A stretch of DNA of 64,000 nt from the NCBI RefSeq assembly GCF_964340395.1, contig NC_135558.1, forward strand, positions 13,332,501-13,396,500. Direction: 5' to 3'. The stretch's first letter is position 1, and every line of letters starts with the position of its first letter. The stretch comes from Glandiceps talaboti. Taxonomy: Eukaryota; Hemichordata; Enteropneusta; Spengelidae. The notes under the pieces were generated by a model. That model searched no databases, was not told where the DNA came from, and saw only the letters and a list, made by a program, of their open reading frames with translations. A program made the position numbers and the translations under genes. Below are positions 1-36,415 of this stretch, piece by piece.

Positions 1-438
1 AGAACCGAACCCTTTAGTTGAGAAAGAAATGTTTAAGGAAAAAGTTCATAAAACTATTAACAGTTAATACCAGAAATATCATCTGTAGTTGAGAAGACGA
101 CGAGATCTCAGAACCTATAACTACATGTGTGCACTGTGTCATTTCTGTAGGCTCGTCTCATTGCTCGTTTGGAACAACCTAAAGAGGGCGCTGTCACAAC
201 CGACCAAATCAGGTACGTCACTGTATAACCATGGCTTCTTGATATCAGTTGAATGGTTTTACAGAAAATATAATTATTCATGTACATGTGTCAATAAATT
301 CAAATTGGCAGAAATGAAATGTTTATTTGTGTGTTTTTAACCTCCAAATATATAGATCTCAGATTTCAAATCAGACATTTGTGTACCATGAAATTTTGGA
401 GTTTAAATGTCTTGTATTTTGTCTTTCATTCCCAAAAG
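1..438 (+). other. Intron of CDC73 (no feature seen)
   Basis: The stretch before the first recognisable CDC73 exon. I see no conserved coding block or repeat in it. It ends in a pyrimidine-rich tract that serves as the acceptor for the exon at about 439. Confidence 0.6.
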
Positions 439-6828
<6,390 letters not shown>

Positions 6829-9620
6829 TCTGAGATTGGAGGTCGTCGCTGCATATATTTCAGCAGACGTCGCGAGAAGAAGAAAAAACACCAGAAGCAA
6901 AACATTGTGCAGTGTACAGGATCTCCATGTCTATGGAGCAACAACAGAAACAGAAATATACTACAACAAAGACATTGTAACACTGCCTATTAAATCACTT
7001 TTATATATTAAAAGTGACATGTATATTTTGTAAACTTTGATACCAGTATTTTGAAGTCCTGGAAATCATCAAGTCTCAAGTGTCCATGGGTAACGTTGTT
7101 TTACCAGGAAACCTATAATATGCACCGGAGATCTGTGTGAGGCCACTCCAAGAACATGTATTTGAGTATTACATTATAATTTTTACCTCTGTTTTGGAGA
7201 GTCGAAATTCATTTTTTGTGAGTTTTTCCCCCATGTATGGAAAAAATTGCAGACTTTTTTTTTGTAAGACCTTTGTGTTTATTTGGTCAATGCGTGTTAC
7301 TGGTTAATCTGAAGGCAAGACTAGTGGAAAGGAAACATATTTATTTCATGAGTATAGGGTGGAAATATGAACGACCAGTGTACAGTGAAAGTTATGGGTT
7401 CTTGTTGATCTGTGTGTGTGTCAGCAATATCTAAAGGGTCTATAACCATAATTTCATGGTTCTTAACCTTTGAACTTACCACAGTATTAAATCCTGGTAC
7501 GAGTCGGGACCCTTGATGTCGATGTAAACGCAAAGCAGATCTTGAAGTGAATCCATCCATATACAGAATCCTCCTCAAATATGTCAAAAAAACCATCCCA
7601 AACTTGGAAAAAAAGTATGTGTGCAAGTTTGCTAATAATTAATATTCAAACAGGTACCTTAATTTTGGACAAGGTCTTTCTGAGAAATCGAAATTTTGGC
7701 ATTTATTTATGCTTAGCTTTCTTCCAGTATTTATACACACATGCTGTCCAACGTATCACATTTCAGTCCCAGATGTTAATATGCTAATTCTTCGTATATT
7801 TTACTTCACATACTAACAGCAAAATTTAAGTCAAAAGACGGGACAAACTCACACTATACAGATAGTACTGCAGACTATAATTAGTTCAAAAATACTGAAC
7901 TGAACTGAAATATTTATGCATGTTCAAATTTGTGCAGAAAGGAACCTATTATCAGTATTGTACATAAACAATCAGTGTATTTGCTGACAGAATAACAAAA
8001 ATAATCACTTTTTTCATGCAAAAATCAAAATGTGTATACATAATTGGCAGGTTATATATAGATAGCAGCTTTGCAGTATTTGTGTTGGATTATACTCAAG
8101 AATGGGCAAACAGATCAGGATAATTGACCTCAAATTTAGTAAATTTATCTATTAAACAATGAATTGTCGGATGTATACAATTTATGCAAATTGGGTCATT
8201 ACCTATGTAAGCAGCAAATGGTAACAATATGCATATCAGCTGTAGAGAGAGAGAGGGGGGAATGTGGCTCGTACAAGGCTTGAAATATGTATGAAATTTA
8301 AGGTGTATACCAGGTTGTGGGGTTCTTGTACATGCCATGTTTATGGTCTGTTAGAAAGTGTTAAACTATCAAGAGTGATGTGGAAGGTACAAAAGTTGGA
8401 AATACAGTCAGTAAAAAAGTAGTAAAATCATTGATATTTCAAAAAGAAAGTGGTGTTAGGGTACACAGGTTGGAAATACAGGCCCTAAATGTAGTACAAT
8501 TTGCAACGTTTCAAAGAGTGGTGTGGTACTAGGCTGATTGATATCATTCCACCAAAAGATTGCCTTATGTATTTTGAAAGACATAGATGTATACTATATT
8601 ACTTTACCATTAACTCTGTATCAGGTAAGCGACGTAGAACCCCCATGTGTGATTAAATGGAGAGTGTAAGGTAACAAAGCACATTACGGTGGCCATGGCT
8701 CAATGTGTAATTATAACAGAGAAATTTTCAAATGTATATTTCCGACTGTTCTTGAAGAATGAAGTGGTAAAATGACGGATTTGAAAAAAAAATGACTATA
8801 TTCCACTTGCCTTCGTCTGAAGCAATGCCCTCGTCTCGCAGACTTTGCAGTGCCATGGTGTTAATGAAAATGTCCCATGCATGATCAGATAAACACCATT
8901 TGGACATACAGAAAATTACTCCAGAGACTTATCTTGGTGTTGCTATTTGAAGCAGCTCTCCAAACTCACCCAGCGACTTGTCTTAGTGTTCCTATATATA
9001 TATGATCCACATAGATTTAGCAGAGCTGTAAGTGGTAAATTCAAATTCAAAACACATTCCTTCGTTTGTAACTGCATCTGCCTTGGCTTGGTGTGGAGAG
9101 CTTCTTGAGATATCAACACCAAGACAAGTCTCTTAGCTAACAAGTCAATTAGCATCCATAGCGGGCTTAATGGTTGTTGACCAGGCCAGGCATTCTTGCA
9201 TCAAGTCAACCATCCATCTACAAAGGTTAAAAGTCAAAAGGAACCTTGCATGTTACCTATTTTGTACACACGTACCAAAGCTGCGATTTTTATAACAAGA
9301 TGCAGAGTTACAATCAGTGTATATTCTTTACCTTACCTGTAACAAAGCACCAAGACTGAAGCTCTTTCCAGCCTGGACACAGTGCAAGATGTGTCATTTC
9401 ATCCAGCCTTTATTGGCCTTGAAAGAGGTTGGCCGATGCCTGAGGGCGCCCTCCTTACAGCGTTTCTGGCCCAATTCACAAAACTGTAGTTTCTGTTGAT
9501 TTTTGACAATTACATCTGTTTATCAGATTGAAATCTTAGCAACACCCCTTGTCCATGAATCATTTGCTATTATTTTTGTTTAAAGATAAATAAAATTTCT
9601 CAAAATCTTTTTAAACATGG
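6829..9620 (+). other. Probable long 3' UTR of CDC73
   Basis: About 2.8 kb follow the CDC73 stop without a supported coding region. The first convincing polyadenylation context is at 9589-9594, so this is best read as 3' UTR. It is AT-rich and holds no repeat that I could pair with others in the window. The extent is inferred; a nearer cryptic signal could be used. Confidence 0.5.
9589..9594 (+). promoter_or_regulatory. Candidate CDC73 polyadenylation signal (AATAAA)
   Basis: AATAAA is followed about 35-65 bases downstream by a strongly GT-rich stretch (about 9627-9660), the usual downstream element. This pairing makes it the best candidate for CDC73 3' end formation. Confidence 0.55.
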
Positions 9621-9896
9621 AGTCCGTTTATTATCATGTTGTGTGTGTGTGTGCGTGTGGTGCTCACTCTTAAAAGTAGAATGCGTCTCAGAAATAAACT
9701 TACAATTTTCAATGTTACTTTGTCCCCCAAAAAATCAAAGCCATTCTAAGTTGAAATCAAGGAAATAAATGAAGGTTCACCAGACAAATTTTTTAAAAAG
9801 AGGTCAAAATTAATCCATTTATTTACATTAATTTTCATCCCCGAGAAATCTTCTACCTAAAGTCTGAAGATAGTGTAGGTTGCACAACTGTGACAA

Positions 9897-10198
9897 CCTT
9901 AGTTTTGACAAGACAGAAACAATGTCGCAAACTAAAGTTATTGTTCTTCAATGTGGTGGATTACACAAGTGGGTGACAGCGGATCCTCTGTTGTGTGAGT
10001 CTAATCACCCAGTCATCAAGATAGTGTAAACATTGGAAGTCCCAAAACACTACTTATATTATACATTACAAGTTTATGGAACTTGAATTCCCTACTGAGA
10101 TTATAATTAAACTAACGTCCATTCAATAGTTTATCACAGTTGTATCAACATGTTGCTACAATAGTTTTAGTTTGTGTCTATCTTAGTATTAAACCAAA
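9897..10198. mobile_element. MITE family B, copy a
   Basis: About 300 bases with imperfect inverted ends (right end TTTAGTTTGTGTCTATCTTA). The interior shares ATTACACAAG, CCTCTGTTGTGTGA and CAAGATAGTGTAAACATTGG with the copy at 27222-27514. Non-coding. Confidence 0.65.
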
Positions 10199-10482
10199 GG
10201 CATAATTACCAGGGTAATATTACAGTTACATATATGGTAATAGTGATGTCTTGGTTGTGTATATATGACCACCTTGTAATCAAGATAGTGTAAGCACAGA
10301 GGATCAGCACCCAAAATTATGAGCTAGATACAACTGACTTAAATTTATGCAAACATCAATAATTGCTGGGTTTGTTTGCAAAGATTGTCAGACTGTTTAT
10401 GATTCATAATATTGCCACAGAAAACAAACAAGACAAAACAAATATCAACACACTTTTGAAGTAATAAACAGCAGATTTTATT

Positions 10483-10521
<39 letters not shown>
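10483..10521 (+). repeat. CAT trinucleotide array
   Basis: Thirteen uninterrupted CAT units downstream of the convergent genes. Confidence 0.95.
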
Positions 10522-11327
10522 TCGTTTATCCTTAAAATCATGGATGGAACTATACATAATTCAAACAATATGTTTACATTTTTTGAAGTTGTGAGTAGAC
10601 TCGCAGAGATTTGTAAAAGCACATACATAGTATATGGTAATCATACAGTTTATAACGCACTCTCTTAATCTGTTGAATTTCAACTAGTGACAGGCAAACC
10701 TTTAACAAGCAGAGCTTGTGTATTTGACACTCTGACAATCTTTTCAGTCCGGAGGCACAGTCTGTAATCTATGGATCCTTGTGATCATATGTAATTTCTA
10801 GAGTTACAAACATTAATTAATGTTCTTGCACCACGTTGAGGGCGCTCTTGTAGGGAGCTGTAAAGTAATGGTGGTCATTGAGGACTTCAGTCGAAGCACC
10901 TTCACAAGGAACGACCATTGACTTTTCTTTTTTTTTGATGCTTTATATTTTACCTACTTACCACCCTTGACAAACAGTGTTTGCTTCTTAAGGAGTCTTC
11001 CAGAGTGTATACTGTGTGTATTTCACAATGGAATTTCGCTTGATAAAAGGACTTCAGTTACAGACTGTGCCACTTCACAGTTCATTTATCTTCACCATCA
11101 TGTCTCCATCCATGTCCATTGTGTGATTTAGCTTCCAAGAGAATACTAATACTTATTTTGGTGTGACTCACCCCCCCCCCTCCCGCAACCCCATCCCCAC
11201 CCCCACCCCTACCCCCACCCCCAAAGTGAAACTGAAATAAATAAATGAATCTACCTAGTTAAAGAAGACAGTTGTAAGGAAATCTACCAATTTAAGTGTA
11301 AGAAAGTGGGACTTGATACAACCCATT

Positions 11328-11333
11328 TTTATT
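11328..11333 (-). promoter_or_regulatory. Possible ABCF1 polyadenylation signal (AATAAA on minus strand)
   Basis: The first canonical AATAAA I found on the minus strand after the ABCF1 stop lies about 850 bases downstream. Another lies at 10477-10482 beside the CAT array. Which one is used cannot be told from sequence. Confidence 0.3.
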
Positions 11334-11670
11334 GTCTCAAATTTCTCGTTTTGTTTCTATTTAAAAGCTTTTTAAAGATTTCTAGCCTATTTGTTTGTAT
11401 CCACCTTGTTTGAAATATTCAAGATCTCAACGTACAGTAGTAGCTCCTTTTTTGAAATACATGATTGATAAGATGAGAATTTTATGGAAAAAGATGTAAA
11501 ACGACAAGAATCTTAAGGAAACTTGATAATTTTGAGTTGATCACTACTTGGCAAATATTGTGATTATGGATGGCCATCTGGAAGAGATTTTTCTCCATCA
11601 TTTCTGCTACTTGTTGTTACGAGTGTTGTTGGTTCGAGTTTCTGCTGCATTGATGTATCTCGATCATCCT

Positions 11671-12010
11671 GATTGGTTGTGTAGTTTTAAGCATTTGAAA
11701 GCTTCATCTTCATTGGTTGTGTATTATGGAGCATTTCCAAGGTTTATCCTGATTGGTGGACCAGATCTAACATGAAGCACTTACAAGAGTCATCCTGATT
11801 GGTTTGTGCAACATGAAGCACTTACAAGGGTCATCCTGATTGGTTTGTGCAACATGAAGCACTTACAAGGGTCATCCTGATTGGTTTGTGCAACATGAAA
11901 CACTTAAAAGGGTCATCCTGATTGGTTGTGTAACATGGAGCACTTACAAGAGTCTTCCTGATTGGTTTGTGCAACATGAAACACTTACAAGAGTCATCCT
12001 GATTGGTTTG
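11671..12010 (+). repeat. 41-bp tandem array with a CCAAT box per unit
   Basis: GATTGG begins at 11671, 11751, 11797, 11838, 11879, 11920, 11960 and 12001, with a CATTGG variant at 11711. In the last five intervals spacing is 40-41 bases. Units read GATTGGTTTGTGCAACATGA then AGCACTTACAAGGGTCATCC. Located just downstream of the ABCF1 stop. Confidence 0.9.
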
Positions 12011-12183
12011 CATGACATATAGGACATAGTTTAAACTGATTGATGTTAAATAGTGATCTCTGTATCTGCATAATTAGTATTCTTCATGTTGTACACATCT
12101 CCATAATATTTCTTGTAAATGCTTCACACAGCTTTACTCTCTTTCCCAACACAACACAACACACAAAACAATTCCAATGTTTC

Positions 12184-29792
<17,609 letters not shown>

Positions 29793-30250
29793 GTTTGTGT
29801 CAAATTTGAACAGCTGTATGAATATTATCCAGCATGTAATAATGTACACTTTCCGGGCTTTCTTTCTATTTCGCAATCTCAATTCTCGCTCTCGAAGACT
29901 ACGAGATTTTACTAATAGGGATGGCTGCCTTCCAAAGTTTGGTGACTTAGTTAATTTACTCATTGTTTCTGTCATTATTTGTAAGTGAAACATTCCCATT
30001 ACATTCTAATATAGTCAACATCTATACTTGATTGCAAAAATTATATTCATTCTATCGTATGTAAGAAAACGTTACAGCGTTCATTTAGCAGATCTATCCT
30101 ATTATCGAATAGACCAGTCGTGCGATTTTCCCCCATGAAGCAATGCGTTAGAAAATGGCGGCGCCCATAGGAAATGAAAGGTGCTGGTGCGCGCGGGTAC
30201 GGTACCGGATTTTGCACACTGAAACTGAAGGTTCACAAGGCTATACTTCC
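29793..30250 (-). promoter_or_regulatory. ABCF1 5' leader and probable promoter
   Basis: Upstream of the ABCF1 ATG, base composition changes to a small CpG- and GC-rich patch (about 30145-30215) with many CG dinucleotides, unlike the AT-rich surroundings. It contains AAAATGGCGGCGCC (30152-30165), which matches the YY1 motif common near start sites of housekeeping genes, here on the plus strand. The transcription start itself is not visible. Confidence 0.45.
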
Positions 30251-30650
30251 ATGGTGTGTGCGTGTGTGTGTGTGTGCGTGTGTGCGTGCGTGCGCGCGCC
30301 TGCGATTATAGTCCTACTTGCAGACCGCTAAGGACTCGATACATTGTCCCTCTCGAGGAACAGTCCGTATCACGTCCTATACACCCTCTGCAAGCAGGAC
30401 GTGTGTGTGTGCACAGTGTGCACCTTGACTTTGAAATTTACCTGCACACGATGTGCACACAATATTTCATATTTCATTAGTCCAATGGTATGGGACGTAT
30501 GGCTAGGCTGTGCATATCTGGACCCGAAATGTATGTTCTTTGATACTACCATTTATTTAAAAAAAGACTATTATATACTTGGGGTATCATTTTTGGATGA
30601 GTTTAAGGCTCTTAGATGGCACAAGATAACAGTTGACCGCCACCCTGTAT

Positions 30651-30858
30651 GCACAGGGGCGTGTAATATTTCATAGATTGTTGTTTTCTTATTGCTTAGA
30701 ATGCCGTTTTCTTAGGAAAATATCGTACGAATCTTGCTGCTACAAATGTATCAATCTCTTCCCTTTACATGTAGGAATATATATTAATCAAAAGGTTGTT
30801 ATATTTAGTCTGTACACCTGGAAAACAACAATCTATGAAATATTACACGCCCCTGTGC
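30651..30858. mobile_element. Perfect-TIR MITE upstream of ABCF1
   Basis: Arms 30651-30688 and 30821-30858 are perfectly complementary over 38 bases (GCACAGGGGCGTGTAATATT...). The direct flank CTGTAT occurs on both sides and may be the target duplication. The right flank runs straight into the TATG array. Confidence 0.8.
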
Positions 30859-30985
30859 CTGTATGTATGTATGTATGTATGTATGTTTGTATGTATGTAT
30901 GTATGTATGTATGTATGTATGTATGTATGTATGTTTGTATGTATGTATGTATGTATGTATGTATGTATGTATGTATGTATGTATG
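30858..30985. repeat. TATG tetranucleotide array
   Basis: About 30 TATG units with two TTTG interruptions, starting at the edge of the MITE 30651-30858. Confidence 0.95.
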
Positions 30986-31022
30986 AAGGTAGGTAGGAAT
31001 GAATGAATGAATGACCAGGATA

Positions 31023-32898
31023 CTTCAGTGGTCTAAGGGGTGGACCATTTGATATCCTGAGGGGGGCTTGGAAGATTTCGGGGGAAAAAAAGATGCCAAA
31101 TGGATTTGCTTGAAAAAAAATCCGGATATGAGTGGGTGATGGAAAAAAAGAAAGATGGACCACTGGTGCTAGAAAAAATGTATTGGCAGGGAAATGATGC
31201 ACAGGTTCAAGTATACTGTTCAACCTGCTCGTACCTCTCCAAGCAGGACACTTGTCAAATCATGACAAACAGTTTCAAACACATGTCAAGGACCAGTCAG
31301 TTTCGTTAGCCTGTGGTACATATACATATTTTTTCTTGTCTCTGTTTCTTTCATAAATGGTTTAAATATTACTTCATGTAAGGGTTCAAACGTAACTATA
31401 CATACAATTATACATATAATACACATATTACCTAGCTACATGTACCACACTAGTTACAGAACATGCCATGTAAGTGTTTGACTGTTTCACAATCAGTGCT
31501 TCACTTATCTTACACTTTGGGACAAAAGTGAACTTGAAGGTTTTGTAATGGAAATCTTCATACTATTGGATAGTTTATAAAAGAACTTAATCTAAATTGT
31601 TCTAGTCTCTTCAGTATGAATTTGTCAAAAGGGGTGATATTCTTCCTATTTCAGACACTACATGTATCGACACCACAACTCAAATTCAAGTTTCTATTGT
31701 ACACTAGGTATGACCTCCTAAAGTGCTCTAACACATCAGTAACTTTACTATACATGCAATATCAATGCCCCTATACCAATGTTACAGGCCCACTTTTATA
31801 ACATCATTCGTTACATGGAAAACTTATTTAAAAAGTTATATTTACTTTAGCTTTCGATGCTTGGCAATATATATCTCAGAGGCTATGAATAACCTAAAAA
31901 TTGCCTAAATAGAAACAAAAAACTGCAGATCTGGTGGGGGGGGGGAATCTCTTGGAATCCATCACCCCAGAGGCCACTCATTCGTTAAACCAACAATAAA
32001 ATTCACCAAAATTGGTAAAAAAAAAAAAAACTTGAAAAGCTTCTAGGGGAGACCCCCTAGAACCCCCGTAAGAGGTAGACATGTTCCAGTCTCAAATCAA
32101 AGTTCTTTCCTCCACCTCTTAGTGTCAAGATGCTATGAAACTTTATTTCAAAAATGTCAACCTCACGTAGTTGCTTTTTACATGTTAGAGCTGTCTTGTA
32201 AAGTTTGTAAATTATTGTCTGAAAGTGTCTGTGAATAGCCTAAACATTGCCTTTAGAAGTAAAAATCCTCCAGGGCTTCTAGAACCCCCCCCCCCCCATT
32301 CACACACACTCACACAAGAGGTGGACATCCCAGTCTCAAAGCTCTTCCCTCTACAGCTTACTGTCAGATGTTATGAAACTTTATTCAGGGGGGTCAGTGA
32401 CTTTTTGTTGGCGAAATGGAAAATAACACTGACACCCCCCCCCCCCATCCCCCAAGCTGGAGAAACTGACCGGTCTATCTGAATGTTTGAGCTCACCAAC
32501 CAAGTTTCCAATTTGTATTTTCAGTGTGTCACCATACCATGGCATAAAAACTGTCAACGATGTTTATTTAATTGAAAATTAAACATGTATGAAATATGTA
32601 GTTTTCTAAATATAATCTCTGTGTGATAGAACAGCATCTTTTTACTCTCTGTATTACTTTGTGCGAAAACCAAACAGAAAATTGTGGCAACAAATGTAGG
32701 TGTTCAACATTGACCTAAAAAAAAATTCGGATATCTCAAAGAAGCAAAGAAAAAAAAAGTTGCCAGCATAGGCGAAGGAGAAAACAAAATAATTCTCAGG
32801 CAAGCAGGTGGGGAAAAAATAATGACTCTCCACCAATCTTCCAAGCCCCCCCCCCCCAGGATATCGAATGGTCTACCCCTAACCTCAGACCACTTTAG
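31023..32898. mobile_element. 1.9-kb inverted-repeat element with internal tandem units
   Basis: The left end, with AGTGGTCTAAGGGGTGGACC and GATATCCTGAGGGGGGCTTG, is inverted at about 32850-32898. The interior (about 31860-32480) contains tandem units of about 200 bases (GCTATGAAACTTTATTT, AGTCTCAAA, CTTCTAG). The same units occur in reverse orientation at 49790-50710. No coding region. Confidence 0.65.
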
Positions 32899-34787
32899 CA
32901 AATAGCTTTATCTAATAATATAATGCAATCTAAACCATTTTAAACCCAAGGAATGTATTTTCGTCTATATGTCTATTTTGAGTAAAGTAAATGTCATCTA
33001 TACCATTATGGCTAGACAAGCTATCTGTTGTTATGATGAAGATTGACACCAACTTTAAGAAATGGCCCACATATCGCATTAGTGAAACTAAATTAAAGAT
33101 GTATGTTTTGTCAAGTGTAATTAAGTCTTCTTAGAACAAAAGAGTCAAATAAATTTACATGTTCCACATTTGGCATTTTGGGGAAAGACCCAGCTGAGAG
33201 TGATGAGTCAGGGATGGGCTCTACCCCATCTGAGTGCTATCTAGCTACAGAAACGTTAACTATCATCGAAATACAATTAGTGTCACCAAACCGAGTCATA
33301 AAAAGATCGGGATCCTTAAAGATGAATTTGAAGAACCTAGACTCACTACTTTTTCTATTCAAATAGTTACATGTTGTTACATCAAATATCAAATGAATCC
33401 TACAAGATGCACTACACATTTGTATCAAACCGTAGATGTTGGAGAAAGATTCTTTCTTTAACATCTATGATCAAACTTGCCATTCATCAGACAACAACAC
33501 TATCTGACCAAACAAGGATGGTTATTACCTCTGCTCATTGTATCCATGGACAATCCCCACTTGGAACTAACCGCAACTTGGTACATAGTGAGCAGCAGAT
33601 GTGGCTACATTTAAGTCCGTAAGCAGTGCCAGTTGTACAAGTCTTTTAGTTATGTGATGCATACTGGACTGGCACATGCTGACAGCTTAGGCGATTTTTA
33701 CAGAAGCAACTTATAAGACAAGAAGCCTGGGGTGTAATTGTTTGATTTGAAGATATACCTTTATTGTCCACTAAAACATGGAAATTTGCCTTTGGCACCA
33801 GGCGATAGAAACAACGAAACCACTTACAAAGTAAATCAGACAAACGATCTTTCAGAGCATAAGCACACTACACTTGAAAAAAAAAGACACTGGAAGAAGT
33901 GCGAACCATAGTCTGAAAGGTCCAGCCATTAGTCTGCTTATGTATTATGCTCGTGAAAGAGCACATTATAAAAGTGGAAAGAACGCCTGAATCATTCAGG
34001 ATAGTGGCAACCAATGCCCCCTGTGAATGATTTAGAGATACTCATGTTTTAAAAGGGCAACAGCCAGGGGTGAACATATCATTTTGTGAACTGATGGTCC
34101 CCTGACCAGTGCCTTAAAAAATTCAGTGGTCCTGCTGAAAGAATTAATGGTCCCAGGTCCCGCTAATGTGAAACATTAAATCTTGCCTATGAATATGTAT
34201 ATTCAGACGACTTTTTAACATAGTTATTAACAGTAAGGTACTGGTTCGACGGACCAGACAAAGTAAAATTTGTGTGGTCCGCCCAAAAAAATCGCTAGTC
34301 CTGGACCCAGGACCGGTAGATTTGTTAACCCCTGACAACTGACAGGATAAAATACTTCTTGATGCTTTTTGAGCCCTAGGCACACGCACACGGCAACCTG
34401 AAGGCAGATATTCAAACCTATCATTTAATGAGTGAGATGAATCATTTAGAATTGACAGACCTTTCCTACAGAGAGCCAGTTTGTACAGTTCTCCGAGCTC
34501 AGTAAGCATTATCCCCACATTCGAGTCTACTACTAAGTAAATACACATACAAGACAATACAAAACTACCGTGTGAATTGTTTTGAAAAAAAAATTGGATG
34601 TGTCTAGGGGTATGTAAATGAAGAATTGTCCCAGATGAATGGCTGAGAATTAATGATTTTGGGCAAAAATAATTTCAAATATAACTTTAACATTGGCAAT
34701 TCACTTGGCCATATCATGTCACGTATCAACAATGCTCTGACAAATGGCGAACACAAAGGACACACAAATTTTACCATGCATATAACC
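32899..34787. other. Gene-free spacer between ABCF1 and the VWD gene
   Basis: Apart from the degraded repeat at 34063-34335 I see no conserved coding block. Short open frames here have no family resemblance. Confidence 0.5.
34063..34335. repeat. Degraded inverted-repeat element
   Basis: The ends CCAGGGGTGAACA and TGTTAACCCCTG are roughly inverted. Several GGTCC/GGACC blocks lie between. Low information otherwise. Confidence 0.35.
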
Positions 34788-34793
34788 TTTATT
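34788..34793 (-). promoter_or_regulatory. Candidate polyadenylation signal of the VWD gene
   Basis: AATAAA on the minus strand, about 755 bases after the stop at 35548. It implies a 3' UTR that contains the diverged tandem repeat at 34940-35450. Confidence 0.4.
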
Positions 34794-34939
34794 GAGAGAT
34801 AAATAAAATTTGAGATGTAATCTCAATAATAATGTGTACCCCCCCCCCCTCAAAAATTAAAATTAAGTACTATAATACAATATGATGTCTTTTCAACTTT
34901 TGTGGATATTTCCTGGGCAATAAATGGACACTTTATGAT

Positions 34940-35450
34940 TAACAAATATACCATACACGTATAACCATTAAGAAATGAATTTCAGAACAAAAATGCATAT
35001 CTATTCTTTCAAACACTAACAATTCCCAAAAAAAACTGAGGGGGTTCTTAAAGTAACTCCATGTCAATAAATTAAACTAACAACTAGATAATTTCTCTGA
35101 AGCATGCATGGATATGTACTGGATATGAAGGGATATGACTGACAAATGTACCACATAACCCTCAAGAAATAAATTTCAGAACAAAAGTACACATCAATTC
35201 TTTCAAATACCAAGAAACCCAAAAATATGAGGTGGGTTATAGTAACCCAATTTAGACTATTAATAATTCAATACAATATTAAAGTGGCCATTTCTTTGAA
35301 GCATGCATGGATATGTAGGCATTCTGGGCATAGAATCGATAAATCATATAACAATCGAGAAATAAATTTCAGACAGGAACTGCATCTGACCAAACACCTA
35401 GATACCCAAAACAAAAGAAGTAGAATACTGCATATTTGGAATTGATTGTA
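34940..35450 (-). repeat. Three diverged tandem units in the 3' UTR of the VWD gene
   Basis: Blocks such as AAATTTCAGAACAAAA, GAAGCATGCATGGATATGTA and the GAAATAAATTTCAGA neighbourhood recur at about 200-base spacing (about 34970, 35170, 35360). The units are clearly related but degraded. If transcribed with the VWD gene they form a repeated 3' UTR. Confidence 0.6.
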
Positions 35451-35547
35451 AAGTTCGTTATCATAATCATGCATCAAATTTAGGTTGTTGTCATCATAAA
35501 CCAGACGGTAGATAATGATGTATACAATCCAGGCTGGAATTCATTGA

Positions 35548-36366
35548 TTACTCGGTTTCTGGGCATCTGAAAATATGAGAACACAACAGGATAGGTTTGT
35601 TATATACTGGTAATGAATGGACCTGGGTCAGAATTTTAAAAATGCAACACAGGATTACAATTCATTATAAAATCAAATAAATAAACTCGTCTGATTACAA
35701 TGTTGTTTAATGTAATATTGTTATTCAATTTGGTATATTAATTGTCAGATCAAGTATTATATGTCAAATATGATATAGTAAGTAAGATTAGAACATTAAA
35801 ATTTCAAGACTGACTGATAAGATGATGATAGAGGGACTGTGGTCTAGGCACAATGTACTTACGTTCCTGGTTTCACCCAGCTGTCGCCGAACATATCAAT
35901 CTCTTGCTGATTTGGATTCTTCAGTACCCTCAAGCCAAGTGGAGATAACAGATCAATCATGTGGAAGTCGTTATCTGGATCGCCGTCTCCATTTCCAAGC
36001 AGGCCGCACACTTTACCCTCCATCTTATCTCCCAGCTCAACAAATACATTTTCCCAGCGATTATAGGATACAGTGAAGTGGTCGTCAAGCCTAATTTGTA
36101 ATCTCTGATTTTGTCTCTGAACCCTCAAACCCAAAGTGGTATCTTCCCAGCCTGCAAAGTCATTCACATCGGTCTCTGGTCCATCATTGATCTATATATA
36201 GACATTTGAGTAATAAGATGGTGATTGTGATTTCACGACTCTCCATGCCATTTAATTACCGATTTGACCATTACCTCATGCATGCTTTAATAATGCAAAT
36301 ACCCGTTATCAATTTGGATAGACAGGTTAAATATTGTGGTCCAAAATGCATGACACACACACACGC

Positions 36367-36415
<49 letters not shown>

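Noticed and set aside
11671-12010. CRISPR-like regular repeats (also 21205-21655)
   Set aside because: Units are contiguous minisatellites without unique spacers, in animal DNA.
29793-29999. In-frame upstream ATGs extending ABCF1
   Set aside because: The added residues look like leader sequence and ABC50 proteins begin with MPK-type residues; MPKKK has a good start context.
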